Shown here: positions 22,952 through 42,123 of the stretch, piece by piece | Layout of the letters: each line of letters begins with the position of its first letter | Position numbering within the stretch: the first letter of the stretch is position 1 | Origin: Daucus carota subsp. sativus | Taxonomy: Eukaryota > Streptophyta > Magnoliopsida > Apiales > Apiaceae | Direction of reading: 5' to 3' | NCBI RefSeq assembly: GCF_001625215.2 | Contig: NC_030387.2 | Location: 26,300,517 to 26,364,516 of the forward strand | Length of the DNA: 64,000 bases | Position numbers and translations under genes: made by a program | The notes under the pieces: generated by a model | Told to the model about the DNA's origin: nothing | The model's database searches: none | The model's input: only the letters and a program-made list of their open reading frames with translations

Positions 22952-24196
22952 TGTTGGAAATACTGATTATTATAGCAACATAGAGGCAGTTATATATCAT
23001 ATTAAACAAGCCAAGGCCAAGCAAGTTGAAACAAAACGTGAAGGTAAAACACATGCATATCAGTGACTGTAAGAATAGAGGAAGGAAAGAAGTTGTACCA
23101 GTAGCCATAGCTTGAGCCAACAACATGTACAACAAGAAAATCACAAGAACAGCTGAGTCGTCAGGCCTTATACGAAGACCTGACTGCTCTTGAAGAGATT
23201 ATTGCCCCCACCTGCTGCACTGGGGATGCTTGCAACACCTCCTCCAGGATAAAACAGCACAGAGCTTTGGTTAAGCAGCACCTCCAAAGCTCAACAGCGA
23301 CTTGCTCCTCACTCGCCGGGAAACCACGAACTGACTAGTGTATGAGAGAGGGAGAGAGAGCAGAGAGGTAGTGAAGAAGAGAGAATGTTAGGTGTAGTGT
23401 ATAACAATCAGCTACTTAGGCCTCTATTTATAGGAGAGGCTAAGTGTAACTGATACACCTCAATTTAATATCGAATAAAAACCGTCCAAATAATTAAATA
23501 AATCAAAAACGTATGATTTGTATTTAAATAAAATAATAACGGTTTTTATACATTAAAACCCACATTGAACCAGCCGTTTTGATATATATATAATTAATTT
23601 ATATCAGTTACATGTCCAGATTCAGTGTATCTTGACTTGGCTTTGACTCGGCCCATAAGAATTGAACCCAGTCCAAGAGAGCCCAACAGAGGCACTAACC
23701 CAGCCCAACTGATTAAATAATTTAATTAAATTAAATCAAAACCGAAATAAAATTCCCCGCCCAGGTCGCCTCGCGTACGCGAGACGCCGAGACATTCGCC
23801 CTTCGACCCGACCCGAGTCGTGACGTGACGTGACGTGCCGAGGCGAGGCGAGGCGAGCCGTGGCGGGGCGGGGGCGGCGGCGCGCGCGTGGGCTCGTGAG
23901 AACACCATGCACCATAACACACCTTAGTAGTTATGCACTACCCATGTGTGTTATACTATATAAAGCCAACACCCCCTTTATTTCTTTCTATGTGGGACAA
24001 ACACATTCTCAAAACAAGCTCTTTCAAGCTACTAACTTCAACTTCATTTCTCTTATGGATTTCATTAAGAAAATTCTTAAACCCATACATGAAAGTTTAA
24101 GTCCCGATATCTAGAAACAACTTCCAATCATTAGATTATGGAATTAACAAAAAGAACATAATAAAATTATGAACTTAATAACTCCATTTTCTAACA
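22952..24196 (-). repeat. 5' LTR of the first Copia element
   Basis: 1245 bp, near-identical to 3890-5142. The main differences are in the GC-rich CGACCCGACC/GAGGCGAGGC tract, where repeat copy number varies. The sense TATA box is the complement of about 23422-23436. The USE-like and TATA-like motifs lie at 23988-23998 and 23956-23964 on minus. Confidence 0.95.
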
Positions 24197-24643
24197 ATGA
24201 CAATGAGAAAGTTCAATTTAAATTCCAAGTTAACCAATTCCGATGATTTGAGAGCATCACATATAACTTCTGCAGAAATCTTATGATGATACATATAATC
24301 TTTGAACTGTGATCTCCAAACATCTGTATACTCTGTATTGTAAGAATTCTCAAACATTAACTCCCCCTTCGGCAAGCCAAGTACATTCTGGACATCATCT
24401 TCTGAAAAGTTTATAATATTCTCACCAATTGAAATGCTTGAATCGATTGAATTGTAAGACTTTGAAATCAAAAAAGGGTTCGGGGTACTCCTTGATGTTG
24501 AAAAGTAGAACCTTTTCGAATCCAGTCTCCACAACCCATTGCCTTTGTGCATCTAAAAAATTGTCCACGATTCTCTTTAAGAGGATAGGTTTGGCTCGAA
24601 CCAACAAACGGTCGGTGTTCTCATGGAGATTCTTCTCCGCCAT
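24197..24643 (-). pseudogene. 5' part of an Ulp1/DUF1985-type MULE-associated gene (broken)
   Basis: A minus-strand ATG at 24643 opens MAEKNLHENTDRLLVRAKP and reaches RQWVVETGFEKVLLFNIKEY, which resembles the start of DUF1985-like proteins (VxxTGFGxLLxF). The frame then shifts to another (about 24480) that reads ENIINFSEDDVQNVLGLPKG, typical of the same family, and runs to the Copia junction at 24197. A frameshift plus the insertion make it dead. Its 3' remainder is at 3396-3889. Family assignment is by eye and tentative. Confidence 0.4.
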
Positions 24644-24959
24644 TATATCTCTGAAAATGAAGCGAGGCTATTTTGCGATAGTTTGAAAAGGAATACAAGA
24701 GTCACAACAATTAAATGGTATGAAGTAGATTTAAGATCGATGAGAATGATATGTCGTACAAACCTTCGATTGATGAATCACAGTGTTTACACGAACTCGT
24801 AGCTTTCTCCTGCTTACAATTCTAGTGGTTCTTCATCACAATGTATATATGTAATGATCTGATATATAATGATTTGTGATTAATTTGTGTGCTTTGATTG
24901 GATTTTGGCAGATGCCAAAATTATAAGATTTCTAATTAATCAAAAATAGATTCCTTACG
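24644..24959. other. MULE subterminal sequence
   Basis: Non-coding sequence between the ATG of the Ulp1-like frame and the right TIR. It probably holds that gene's promoter, but no clear TATA box stands out. Confidence 0.35.
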
Positions 24960-25089
24960 ATTTTGCCCTTGTGTGTGTTAGATTTTGATTGAATTTAATT
25001 TGGGAAATGATTATATATGACAAAAATAATCAACGACATCTAAGAGGGTTCCTCAGTTTTCTTGATAATTTGGTTTCCTCTGGAACCTC
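24960..25089 (-). repeat. Right terminal inverted repeat of the MULE
   Basis: The reverse complement matches 747-880. It is followed by a CT dinucleotide run (25090-25110) and a TA run to about 25144. Confidence 0.65.
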
Positions 25090-25092
25090 ACA

Positions 25093-25145
<53 letters not shown>

Positions 25146-25147
<2 letters not shown>

Positions 25148-25595
25148 TAGGATCAAATAAAAACTTTTTTAAGTTACAAACTTACAATTTTTTTTTATTT
25201 TCCCATCGTGTTAATCCTTAGTTATAGAATGTATCCATGTTGAAAATTCTTGAAAAATTATCACAATTTTTAGAAAAAACGCGTAAATAAATCGTGCTTT
25301 CAACACATTTATAACTGGGGTTCAACATCAGGTGTAGAACATTAATTATCATTGTGTTGAATATATCTATAAAGATGCTTAAACTATACCTCTGGGGTTT
25401 GGGTAGGGTCTAGAATCATAAATATTAATTATATAATACGTTTGACTTAAATCTCACATTGAAAAATTAGTTTATGTACTTCCTCAACATAATTTTAATC
25501 GATGTTCAACAAAATATGTTAAAAAAATGTTGAACTCAAATTATATGTATGTTAAACGCATAAAGTTTGTAAGTTTGTAATTTTGTACGACGCCT
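25146..25595. mobile_element. Probable MITE next to a TA run
   Basis: The left end ATAGGATCAAATAAAAAC...TTACAAACTTACAA and the reverse complement of the right end ATAGGCGTCGTACAAAA...TTACAAACTTACAA are similar over about 45 bp. No coding frame is present. A TA run borders the left and a TATATATACTATATT stretch the right, so a TSD cannot be defined. Confidence 0.45.
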
Positions 25596-25599
25596 ATAT

Positions 25600-25746
25600 A
25601 TACTATATTATCAAAAAGGTTGACATTAGGACAATAAAGATAATGCAAAAAATATAAATGTATAAAATGTTCGGTTTCCATTATCCAGAATCTAGCAGCA
25701 TCACCATTTTCTCGACAACTACTGTGTGAGAGAGAAAATCAAATTG
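25600..25746 (+). promoter_or_regulatory. FdC2 5' flank
   Basis: Only about 150 bp separate the probable MITE from the start codon, so transposon sequence forms the upstream region. I see no confident TATA box; the 5' UTR probably begins around 25680-25720. Confidence 0.35.
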
Positions 25747-28700
25747 ATGGACGCTCAAGCTCTGTGTAACGTCTGTACTCCGTTTCACCGGAAACCTACA
25801 CTTCTCCGGTCACCGATTGCCGCCTCAAATTCGCTGAAATTCCGGCGTAAGATGACCGTAAAGTCGGAGCTTCAAACTACCACAACGCCTTCTGTTAATG
25901 GCGCTTACTCACCATCAGTACGGACGCACAAGGTCACTGTTAACGATAGACAGCGAGGCGTTGTTCATGAATTCGTTGTTCCAGAGGTTAATCTCTTTTT
26001 TCTTTTCTTTTTTGTTGCTATCGAGCTTGGTGGAGAACAGTTTTAGTGCGAGAACACGAGAAAGTGTTGTGATGTTACTTTAAAATTTTGTAGAACAAGG
26101 TATAGAGTGCACTAAACTGTTCTCGCCTGAGTTCCGCGCTAGTTTTTATATTTAATTTGTTTATTGTTTAAGTGTAATTGATTGTGTAAATATTTTGAAA
26201 TGCAGGATCAGTACATATTACACACAGCTGAAGATCAGGATATTTCTCTCCCTTTCGCTTGCAGGCACGGTATATGAATCTGTGATTTCGTAAATGTGTT
26301 TGTGCCAGATTCACTCTGTATTAAATTGTTACATCTCTTGAACTTTGAATGTGGATCTGTTGGTGTAAATTTGTGTTACTCCGGTGCAAATGTCTAACTA
26401 TTACCACTAATAATATATATTGACTTGTATGTGTGCTTAACTTTCTTAATCAGGTTTTGTGCTGTGAGGTTACAGTTTAAATCAAATTGAGTGGATATGC
26501 TTATTCTATTCGGTTACAAATTGTGTATAATTGATGATTTTTGTTCAGTTTTAAGTTTAATAATGATGCCAGTGAACACAATCGTCTTACAATTTGGTCA
26601 AGCATGCATTTTTAATTTTCTAAATATCATGATTAAGAACATAAAGTATATAAATTGCTTCAGAAGTATAAACTATATAACATGGAGAATTTTCTGATGC
26701 CTCGTCCACCTATATACTCTTCTCTACATTTACCATCTTTTATCTCATTCATAATATGCTTGTTACTATCTCTAAGTCAAACTTTTATGTTGCAGGTTGT
26801 TGCACAAGTTGTGCTGTTCGTATTAAATCTGGAGATATTAGACAGCCTGAAGCCTTAGGAATATCTGCCGAATTAAAGGCCAAGGCATGTATTTGTAACT
26901 TGTTGATAACAAGCTTATCTTCCTCAATATATTTGACTAGTGACCATAATTGGGTGTCTGTTCTTTTTTGTTTCTTATTAACAAGGACCTGTCATCATAT
27001 TTCTTAATTTTACAGCATGCTGCATATCTGCAATTACCTTGCTACACATCTGCAATTACCTTCTTGTCGTGCGGTATCTGAGACTATGAACGTATGGTTT
27101 TAGAAGGACACTGATATAACAAAGAGAGTTGGAGAATAGATTTGGAAAAGAGAGGAACATAGTTAAAAGATTTAAAGAAGAGTTATAAAACTCTGCATAA
27201 GGATTATTTTTTTTTAATAAAAAAGCATTCAAGCATCATTAATCGCCTTTAAATTAAAAAAAAGAACTTTCTTCCTTGTTTCAACTGATCCTCGGTTCAT
27301 GTAAGAACTTTCTAGGTACCCTCATATTTCCCAATATATCAAGCTTTGAGCCAAAACTTAAATGTGATGCATCACTGCTGTAAAAGTTTTCCTCAATAAC
27401 TTGATAAATCTAGAAGGATTATAATTACTTGTGATCCAATCTCTAACATCAGCACCCTCTCTGGAAATGAGAATAACAGCTTTAAGTGTTTTAATCATGG
27501 TCAACATCAGCTTTCACTTCCATTAAAACCATTATGTCAGCAGTCAGCCTGAACATCATAATGACTACCTGTGTAATGTCTCGATTGCTTTGCTTCCGTG
27601 AGATTTCTACAAAGGCTTCTGCCTTTGTTGTAATTGATCAGGACAGGCTTTTCTCCTGAATATGTGTTTTAACGAGATTGATATTGTCAAAGTAGTTACA
27701 AGTGTCTTTGATACACAAGTCATGCATCATGTCCACATAAATCTCAACCCCGTCCACCACTTTCTTTGTTCCCACATTTGTGACGTCCCTGTAAATCAAG
27801 TAACTTATTGCAGTAATTTCTATCCTAGACTTATTTAGACCTATATCCTAGTTGGATTTGGGAAGAGATTGCGACTAAATAGGACAAGCTACAAGCCAAC
27901 AACGTCTAAATAATTGGATTTTTGTAACTATACTACCTAATTCCTAACCAAGATAAAAACATTTTAGTATAATCTTGTGGATATTCGATGAACGATCGAG
28001 AGAAATGAGGCTTGACTAATGGACTAAAGCTTAAATGTGACTAACAATGTAGCTTAAGGAAGGTTTAAGAGATTAAAGGAGCTTGAATGAAGCTAAGCAT
28101 ATGAATAACAATGATTACTGAGTTTTCTGATTGAAATTAATAGTTTGAATTTTATGACAAGCAGTTAATTGATGGATTATTCTTGTAGGCGTAAAATATG
28201 AATTATTGACAAGGAATGCAGGAGGGTTTTCACGAATTTTCAAAAGATTTGCCTACATATCCAACTGTGACTTATTTGAGTGTTATTGTAAGATAGATAC
28301 GTATATAAATTAATGCGGAGAGCATTTAATTTGACTACCCAGTTAGAGACTGTTTTTACTTTCCAAAAGATAAAACAGAGTGGATTGGGCTACTTCATTT
28401 GAATTGTGTGGTTCAAATATGTCACTTTGTGATTATTGTGACTTTCCTGACTGGCTAAAGCTTGTTTTATGGCTGAAACATTTCAGTAAAAAATTTTGTC
28501 TAGCTTTTAGAGAAATGGTAGTTGAAAAATATGATTTCAAATTAAATGAAGGGAACATGGCTACTATCGTACTTGGGACCTCTCCCAACTTGTGATATGA
28601 TACCATATCAAGTTACCAACTTCCTGTAGACCTTAAGGCATTAGAATGACTGAATGGATCTTATATTATATTGTAACACACCCACTTACTTGAAAGCCCA

Positions 28701-29750
28701 TGCCAGTAGATGTATTAAGAATAAAGATAGCACATTGCTGTCGGCCATGACCTAGTTTCTAATTATCCTTTATCAGCACTAGCATTTTTATTAACTTCCA
28801 GGTTGAGAGGTATATGTTTGATCTATCATTCTTTGAAACGTAGGGGTATGCACTTCTCTGTGTGGGGTTTCCAACATCCGATATTGAAGTTGAAACACAA
28901 GATGAGGATGAGGTAATTGTATACATATAAAATTTCGCTCCTATGAAATTAAGATGACAAACTGTTGTAGTACACTGAACTCTGCTTTGATCGGTCATTT
29001 TTTTTTATATATATTTGCTTGCTTATTAAAAGTTCATTTTCCATGCCGTGACATGTTTTTAAAGTGTTTCATCGTTAAACAATTGACGGGACTTGCCTGA
29101 AAAGTGTTGTAGCATAAAAGTTTACAACCATTATGCTAATATCCGTTTTACTTGGATAGCATTAGTAGGGATATTCTTTACAAGTCATCAATTCTAATCA
29201 ATTTAGCTTTTTATGTTGGACCTTTACAGCTTCTTTTGTAGAATATAAATAAAATTATTATTGCATTGCACTCTGGGATAGGAAGGTCATACAAAATATT
29301 GTAGAAATGTCATATATCTTAAGTTCTGTTTGTTGAATTGAATTGAATTATATTTATATAACCACATACGAGTATTATGGCAAAGTAGCGTCCCGATAGT
29401 GCAGAACTTATAAGTTTACCCGTCAACTGTTACTAAGCTCAACCCTGTAGTTTTGTTGATACTGAATGTTCACTTTTTTTCCTGACTTTACTGCAGGTCT
29501 ACTGGCTTCAGTTTGGAAGATATTTTGCCCGAGGGCCTATTGTAAGTCATTTATGCATTATAGATTGATGAGGCGCTCTTATGCTTGGTCAAAATAATAT
29601 AGACGATGACAATATAAATTGAAAAGGATTTAGATTGTATGAGCGAACATGCACCGAGTTAATATATGCAAGGTTTTTACTTTTTCAAAACTATGTATAT
29701 TTCAGGAAAGAGACGACTATGCACTGGAGTTAGCTATGGGGGATGAGTAA
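25747..29750 (+). CDS. FdC2: Ferredoxin C2, chloroplastic (six exons)
   Basis: Exons: 25747-25986, 26206-26269, 26796-26884, 28844-28912, 29497-29541, 29706-29750; 183 residues, stop TAA. The N-terminal 45-60 residues (Ser/Thr/Arg-rich, few acids) look like a plastid transit peptide. The [2Fe-2S] loop spans exons 2-3 as PFACRHGCCTSCAVRIKSG, with the distal Cys in YALLCVGFPTSDIEVE. The C-terminal tail VYWLQFGRYFARGPIERDDYA is the extension that sets FdC2 apart from photosynthetic ferredoxins. It is a stromal electron carrier; in angiosperms FdC2 loss reduces chlorophyll (established). Intron 3 (26885-28843) is long and has a GC donor (AAG|GCATGT); no GT donor keeps the frame. GTG at 25726 is in frame, but ATG 25747 is the credible start. 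Confidence 0.93.
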
Positions 29751-31966
29751 GGTGTGTCAAATCGACATATAGAAGTGAGGATAAATTGAATGAAGCTGCC
29801 ACCTGATGTCCTGATCATATTCTTGTTCTTCTTTTTACCTGTATGTATTATGTTGTTATTGTGTAATTTAGCTCTGGCCTTGTTGTAACATGAGTACTTT
29901 AAATTCATTGACAACTGTTTAGAAAGGATCTTTTTGTTATCAGTAACTAAATGTAAAAAGTATTGTCATGCTTTAAAATTACAGAAACATGGAGGCCTGT
30001 TTCCTTCAAAAACTTGAGCCGAGTAGGTCTTTTGGACAGTTTTACTAGTGACTGAGGTGGTGTTTATTGACGTTCGGAAAACTTGTGAAGTCAGCGTCTT
30101 TTGTTAGGTTGCTAGTAGCTCAGCAAGCGAAGCTACCCAATTAGAATAGAGATTCTAAATGTGTATCAGGTCACAGTTTTTAAATTGGCTGGGGTGGTAT
30201 TCTTTTGATCCTTTCACCAATTAGCTTTGTATCTTCTGAGTAGAGTGTTATTCTTATGGATATTCTGATTGAAGTGGGTTATAAAGGAGTTGAATTGCTT
30301 CTAATATGTTCTCTTATCATCCTAAGAAAACATAAGGATTGGTACTTATGGGCAACTTGCTCCAGGGTTTAATATGATTAGTGAAGTTTAGTTATAAGAT
30401 TGTGTTAAGTTACTAGCTTTCGGGAAACCGGAAAGTGGTAGCAGGAGGGCTTTATCGGAGTAATATATATATATAATCTTAATATACAGTTAACATTAAC
30501 TACCTGATAATTTCTTGCCAATTATATGCAAATAGACTTCAGTTATGAAGATTAAAGATCATTGGTTTTTTCCTATTTCTGTTATGTATAAAATTATAAT
30601 GCGAATGGACTTCAGTTCACTATCTTATTGAATTCCTTCCCCCCAACCACTTTTGTTTTGTCAAAAGGTATAGACCCTGCTGCAATATGTTCTAGCATGT
30701 GAATTCTCAACAGAACATGCATATATGATATACAGACACGATTCGTCAATTTTGCACCACCTGGCAAAACCTGAGCTGCAAATTGAAGAGTTGAGAATTA
30801 AACACCCAACAAATCTAGAAAAGCAGCTTGTGGTGGTTGTACCAGTGGCCTTGATGCCTTGCACACTTACTATTTTCCCTGCCTATCATATCTTTACTGA
30901 TTCGACTTCTTGTCGTGTTGGAGTCATTTAGACACGCTTAGATTTTGGATTGCTGGAGTTGAATGCTGCAATGCAGACTGTTTGATTTCGTTTGATTTCT
31001 TGCCGTGTTTGAGTCATTTAGATGTCACGTAGATATCGGATAGTAGAAGAAAGCGGAATGCTGATTGCAGACTGTTTGATTTTGTTTCACACACTCCAGA
31101 ACACTCCGAGTTGCACACATCGAGAAGGACAGACTTATTAGTTTTTCGTTGCAGCAGTAATAAAAAACTTGTTTACCCGTGATTCTGTTACTAGTCAACT
31201 TGAAAGGTTGCACTTAATCACTGCTCACAAGTTTAACGCAAATTTTTTCCTTCTTCATTTGACCTCAATCGTTCTTTACTGCAGCTGTGCAATACGTTTA
31301 CACATTAGTCATCTTATTCTCAGCAAGTTCCAGTTGCGGAATGTCATTTTATTACTTTGTATAGTTATAAAAAAAAACATGCATGAGCCCCGTCTCTTTT
31401 TCTTGACAAGATTCGACCTGTGATGCAAGCAAGAGAGATATTAACTCATCTCTCTACGGTTTTTTCCTCATTCTGCTCCACATTCTCACAATTGGAAGTG
31501 CAGTCATGGGCCAACAAATCGAATTGACAGATAGAGTTTCTTGTTACATGGGAACTATGTTTGTTCTTTACCACAAGAAGATTCCCTAATTTTCTTCGTC
31601 GCTTTCATTGTTCTCCGGAATATTTAGGAGCCACGTACTTTTCATTCCTACAAAATTTAACACTACAGAGTTTATATTCAACCAACTCAATTTGACCACC
31701 AAAACTACCTCAGTTGTATAGATGTAGAATCGTAGATGCAAAACACACATTTCTAATATACAACCCCATTCAAGAGGGGACAGATGCATTCACGAATGCC
31801 TCGCTACATTAAAGTTATACAACATGAAGTTCTATGACCGCCACTATGAAGATTGACAATTAGAGGCCTATCTTTAGACTTGGACACGAAATCTTCATCA
31901 CTACAAAAACAGAGCAATGGCACAGCCAAAATAACGAAATAAGAAGTAGATCATTTACAAGAACTG
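29751..31966. other. Spacer between FdC2 and CPOX, source of a duplicated segment
   Basis: Non-coding. It holds the FdC2 3' UTR and then sequence that recurs in direct orientation at 40640-41565. The best blocks are GTGAATTCTCAACAGAAC, CACCACCTGGCAAAACCTGA, AACACCCAACAAATCTAGAA and CACACTCCAGAACACTC. The two genes converge here. Confidence 0.7.
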
Positions 31967-40639
<8,673 letters not shown>

Positions 40640-41565
40640 ATGCATCGGAGTTAGCTATGGCCGATGAGTAACGTGTTCAAGTGAGAACAAGTTGAATGAA
40701 GCTGCTACATTTTCCCCAAATTGCCACTCCTTGTTTTGTAAATTGTTCGTTGTCATCACAAGACCACATACGGGTTTGCAGTTACGTCTACAGTATGATT
40801 AATTAAGTTTCATTATAAGTTCGTGTTTAGTTACCAACTCTCCTGAAGCCGAAAGGCTGTTAGTTAGAGGACCGATTGAACTTGTGTTTTGTCAAAAATA
40901 AACCCTGCTGTAATATGTCCAAGCATGTGAATTCTCAACAGAACCTGCATATATACAACACTGGCAGAGAGATGATTCGCCAGCGTTGCACCACCTGGCA
41001 AAACCTGAGCTGCAAGTAGAAGAGTTGAGAATGCACGGGTGGAATTAAACACCCAACAAATCTAGAAAAGCAGCTGTTGCGAGACCACAAGTTGAGTCAT
41101 TCTCCATGCACCGGCCCCCTTCACACACTTGAATTATTTTGGTGGTTGTACCAGTGGCCTTAATGCCTTGCACACATACTATTTCCCTGCCTATCATCAT
41201 ATATATCTTTTACTGATTCGATTTCTTGTCGTGTTAGATTCATTTAGACGATGCTTAGATTTTGGATTGCAGGACTTGAATGCCGCAATGCAGACTGTTT
41301 GATTTCTTGTCGTGTATGAGTCATTTAGATGGCACGTAGATATAAGCTAAATGCTGCAATGCAGACTGTTTGATTTCGTTTCACACACTCCAGAACACTC
41401 TGAGTTGCACACATAGAGAAGGACAGCCTTAGTTTTTGGTTGCAGCAGTAATAAAAAACTTGTTTGCCCGTGATTCTGTAACTAGACAACTTAAAAGGTC
41501 GCACTTGATCACTGCTCACAAGTTTAATGCACATCTTTTCCTTCTTCATTTGACCTCAATCCCTT
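40640..41565 (+). pseudogene. Duplicated FdC2 3' end and downstream sequence
   Basis: 40640-40672 reads TATGCATCGGAGTTAGCTAT...GATGAGTAA, matching the last FdC2 exon at 29720-29750 including the stop codon. Similarity continues, with indels, through GAATGAAGCTGC and the non-coding blocks of 30115-31270. Only the tail of the terminal exon is present and no upstream exon precedes it. The copy is in the same orientation as FdC2, on the other side of CPOX. It is a truncated segmental duplicate with no coding role. Confidence 0.8.
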
Positions 41566-42123
41566 ATTACCGCAACTTGACTTGCAAAATATAATTTGCT
41601 TGATAATTTAGTAAATACATTGAAAACACATATTAGTAGCCTAAAAGGGGATTATTATTAGTTAACAAAAAAGATTATTATTTTGGAAACGCCACAAGTA
41701 AAATTTGTTTCCAAATAAACCAACTTTTGCATGTATGGTTGACTTCATTTGCTTGTGAAACCAACAAATGAAATATCTTTTTTACTTTACTGAGAGCAAG
41801 CATGTGAACTCAGGGATTGCAAGCTACAGAGCTCTCAATCACTCTTATTTAAAGTAACATAGTCATAAAAAAGAGGAGGGGTTTGCACATTGAAACTCCT
41901 CTCTAGCTACCCTCCCAAATTATTGCAGCTCTTTTTAATGTTGTTTCTAGAACTCCCCTTGTCACTACTTGCATGATATCGCATCGCGTTTCTTGAAACC
42001 CCTAGGAATCATATGACCTGTAGCATCACACAACTGCTACATATTTAATTTTTTCATGCAATTCAGATATTTAGTGTCAATTATTTTGTGTGTGTTGGTG
42101 TCATTAGTATAAGGCATTGATAT
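41566..42123. promoter_or_regulatory. ALMT upstream region
   Basis: AT-rich, no frame. It must hold the ALMT promoter and 5' UTR, but no single element is convincing. An in-frame TGA at 42118-42120 lies just before the ATG, which fixes the earliest possible start. Confidence 0.35.

Larger units (their letters stand above)
3890..24196 (-). mobile_element. Ty1/Copia LTR retrotransposon (about 7.1 kb net), interrupted by a Sirevirus-like element
   Basis: Two LTRs (3890-5142 and 22952-24196) with TG...CA ends flank gag, protease, integrase, reverse transcriptase and RNase H on the minus strand in Copia order. The purine tract (minus strand, complement of 5143-5155) adjoins the left LTR, so the left LTR is the 3' one. 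The flanks AGGAC (3885-3889) and ATGAC (24197-24201) are an imperfect 5-bp TSD. The element landed inside the MULE's Ulp1-like frame and was itself hit between its protease and integrase regions. About ten substitutions plus indels separate the LTRs, so it is older than the insert it carries. Confidence 0.95.
747..25089. mobile_element. MULE-type DNA transposon (about 4.0 kb net) split by a nested retrotransposon pair
   Basis: The terminus starting near 747 (GGAGGAAGATCC, then ATCAAGAAAACCGAGGAACCC nearby) pairs with the reverse complement of the terminus ending near 25089 (GAGGTTCC, then ATCAAGAAAACTGAGGAACCC). Similarity continues for about 130 bp, including TCGTTGAT and CAATCAAA.TCTAA. Both ends border TA runs (720-746 and about 25111-25144). 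Subtracting the 20.3-kb Copia insertion leaves about 4.0 kb. That remainder holds a FAR1-like N-terminus on plus and an Ulp1/DUF1985-like frame on minus, a pairing known from plant MULEs. No transposase core was found, so it is probably non-autonomous or decayed. The exact outer base and TSD are hidden by the TA runs. Confidence 0.65.

Noticed and set aside
22914-23144. N-terminal extension of the first Copia gag frame into the LTR (hydrophobic MIFLLYMLLAQAM)
   Set aside because: The same hydrophobic frame occurs alone in the other LTR (3840-4082), so it is LTR sequence that happens to be open. The gag start at 22913 is more credible.
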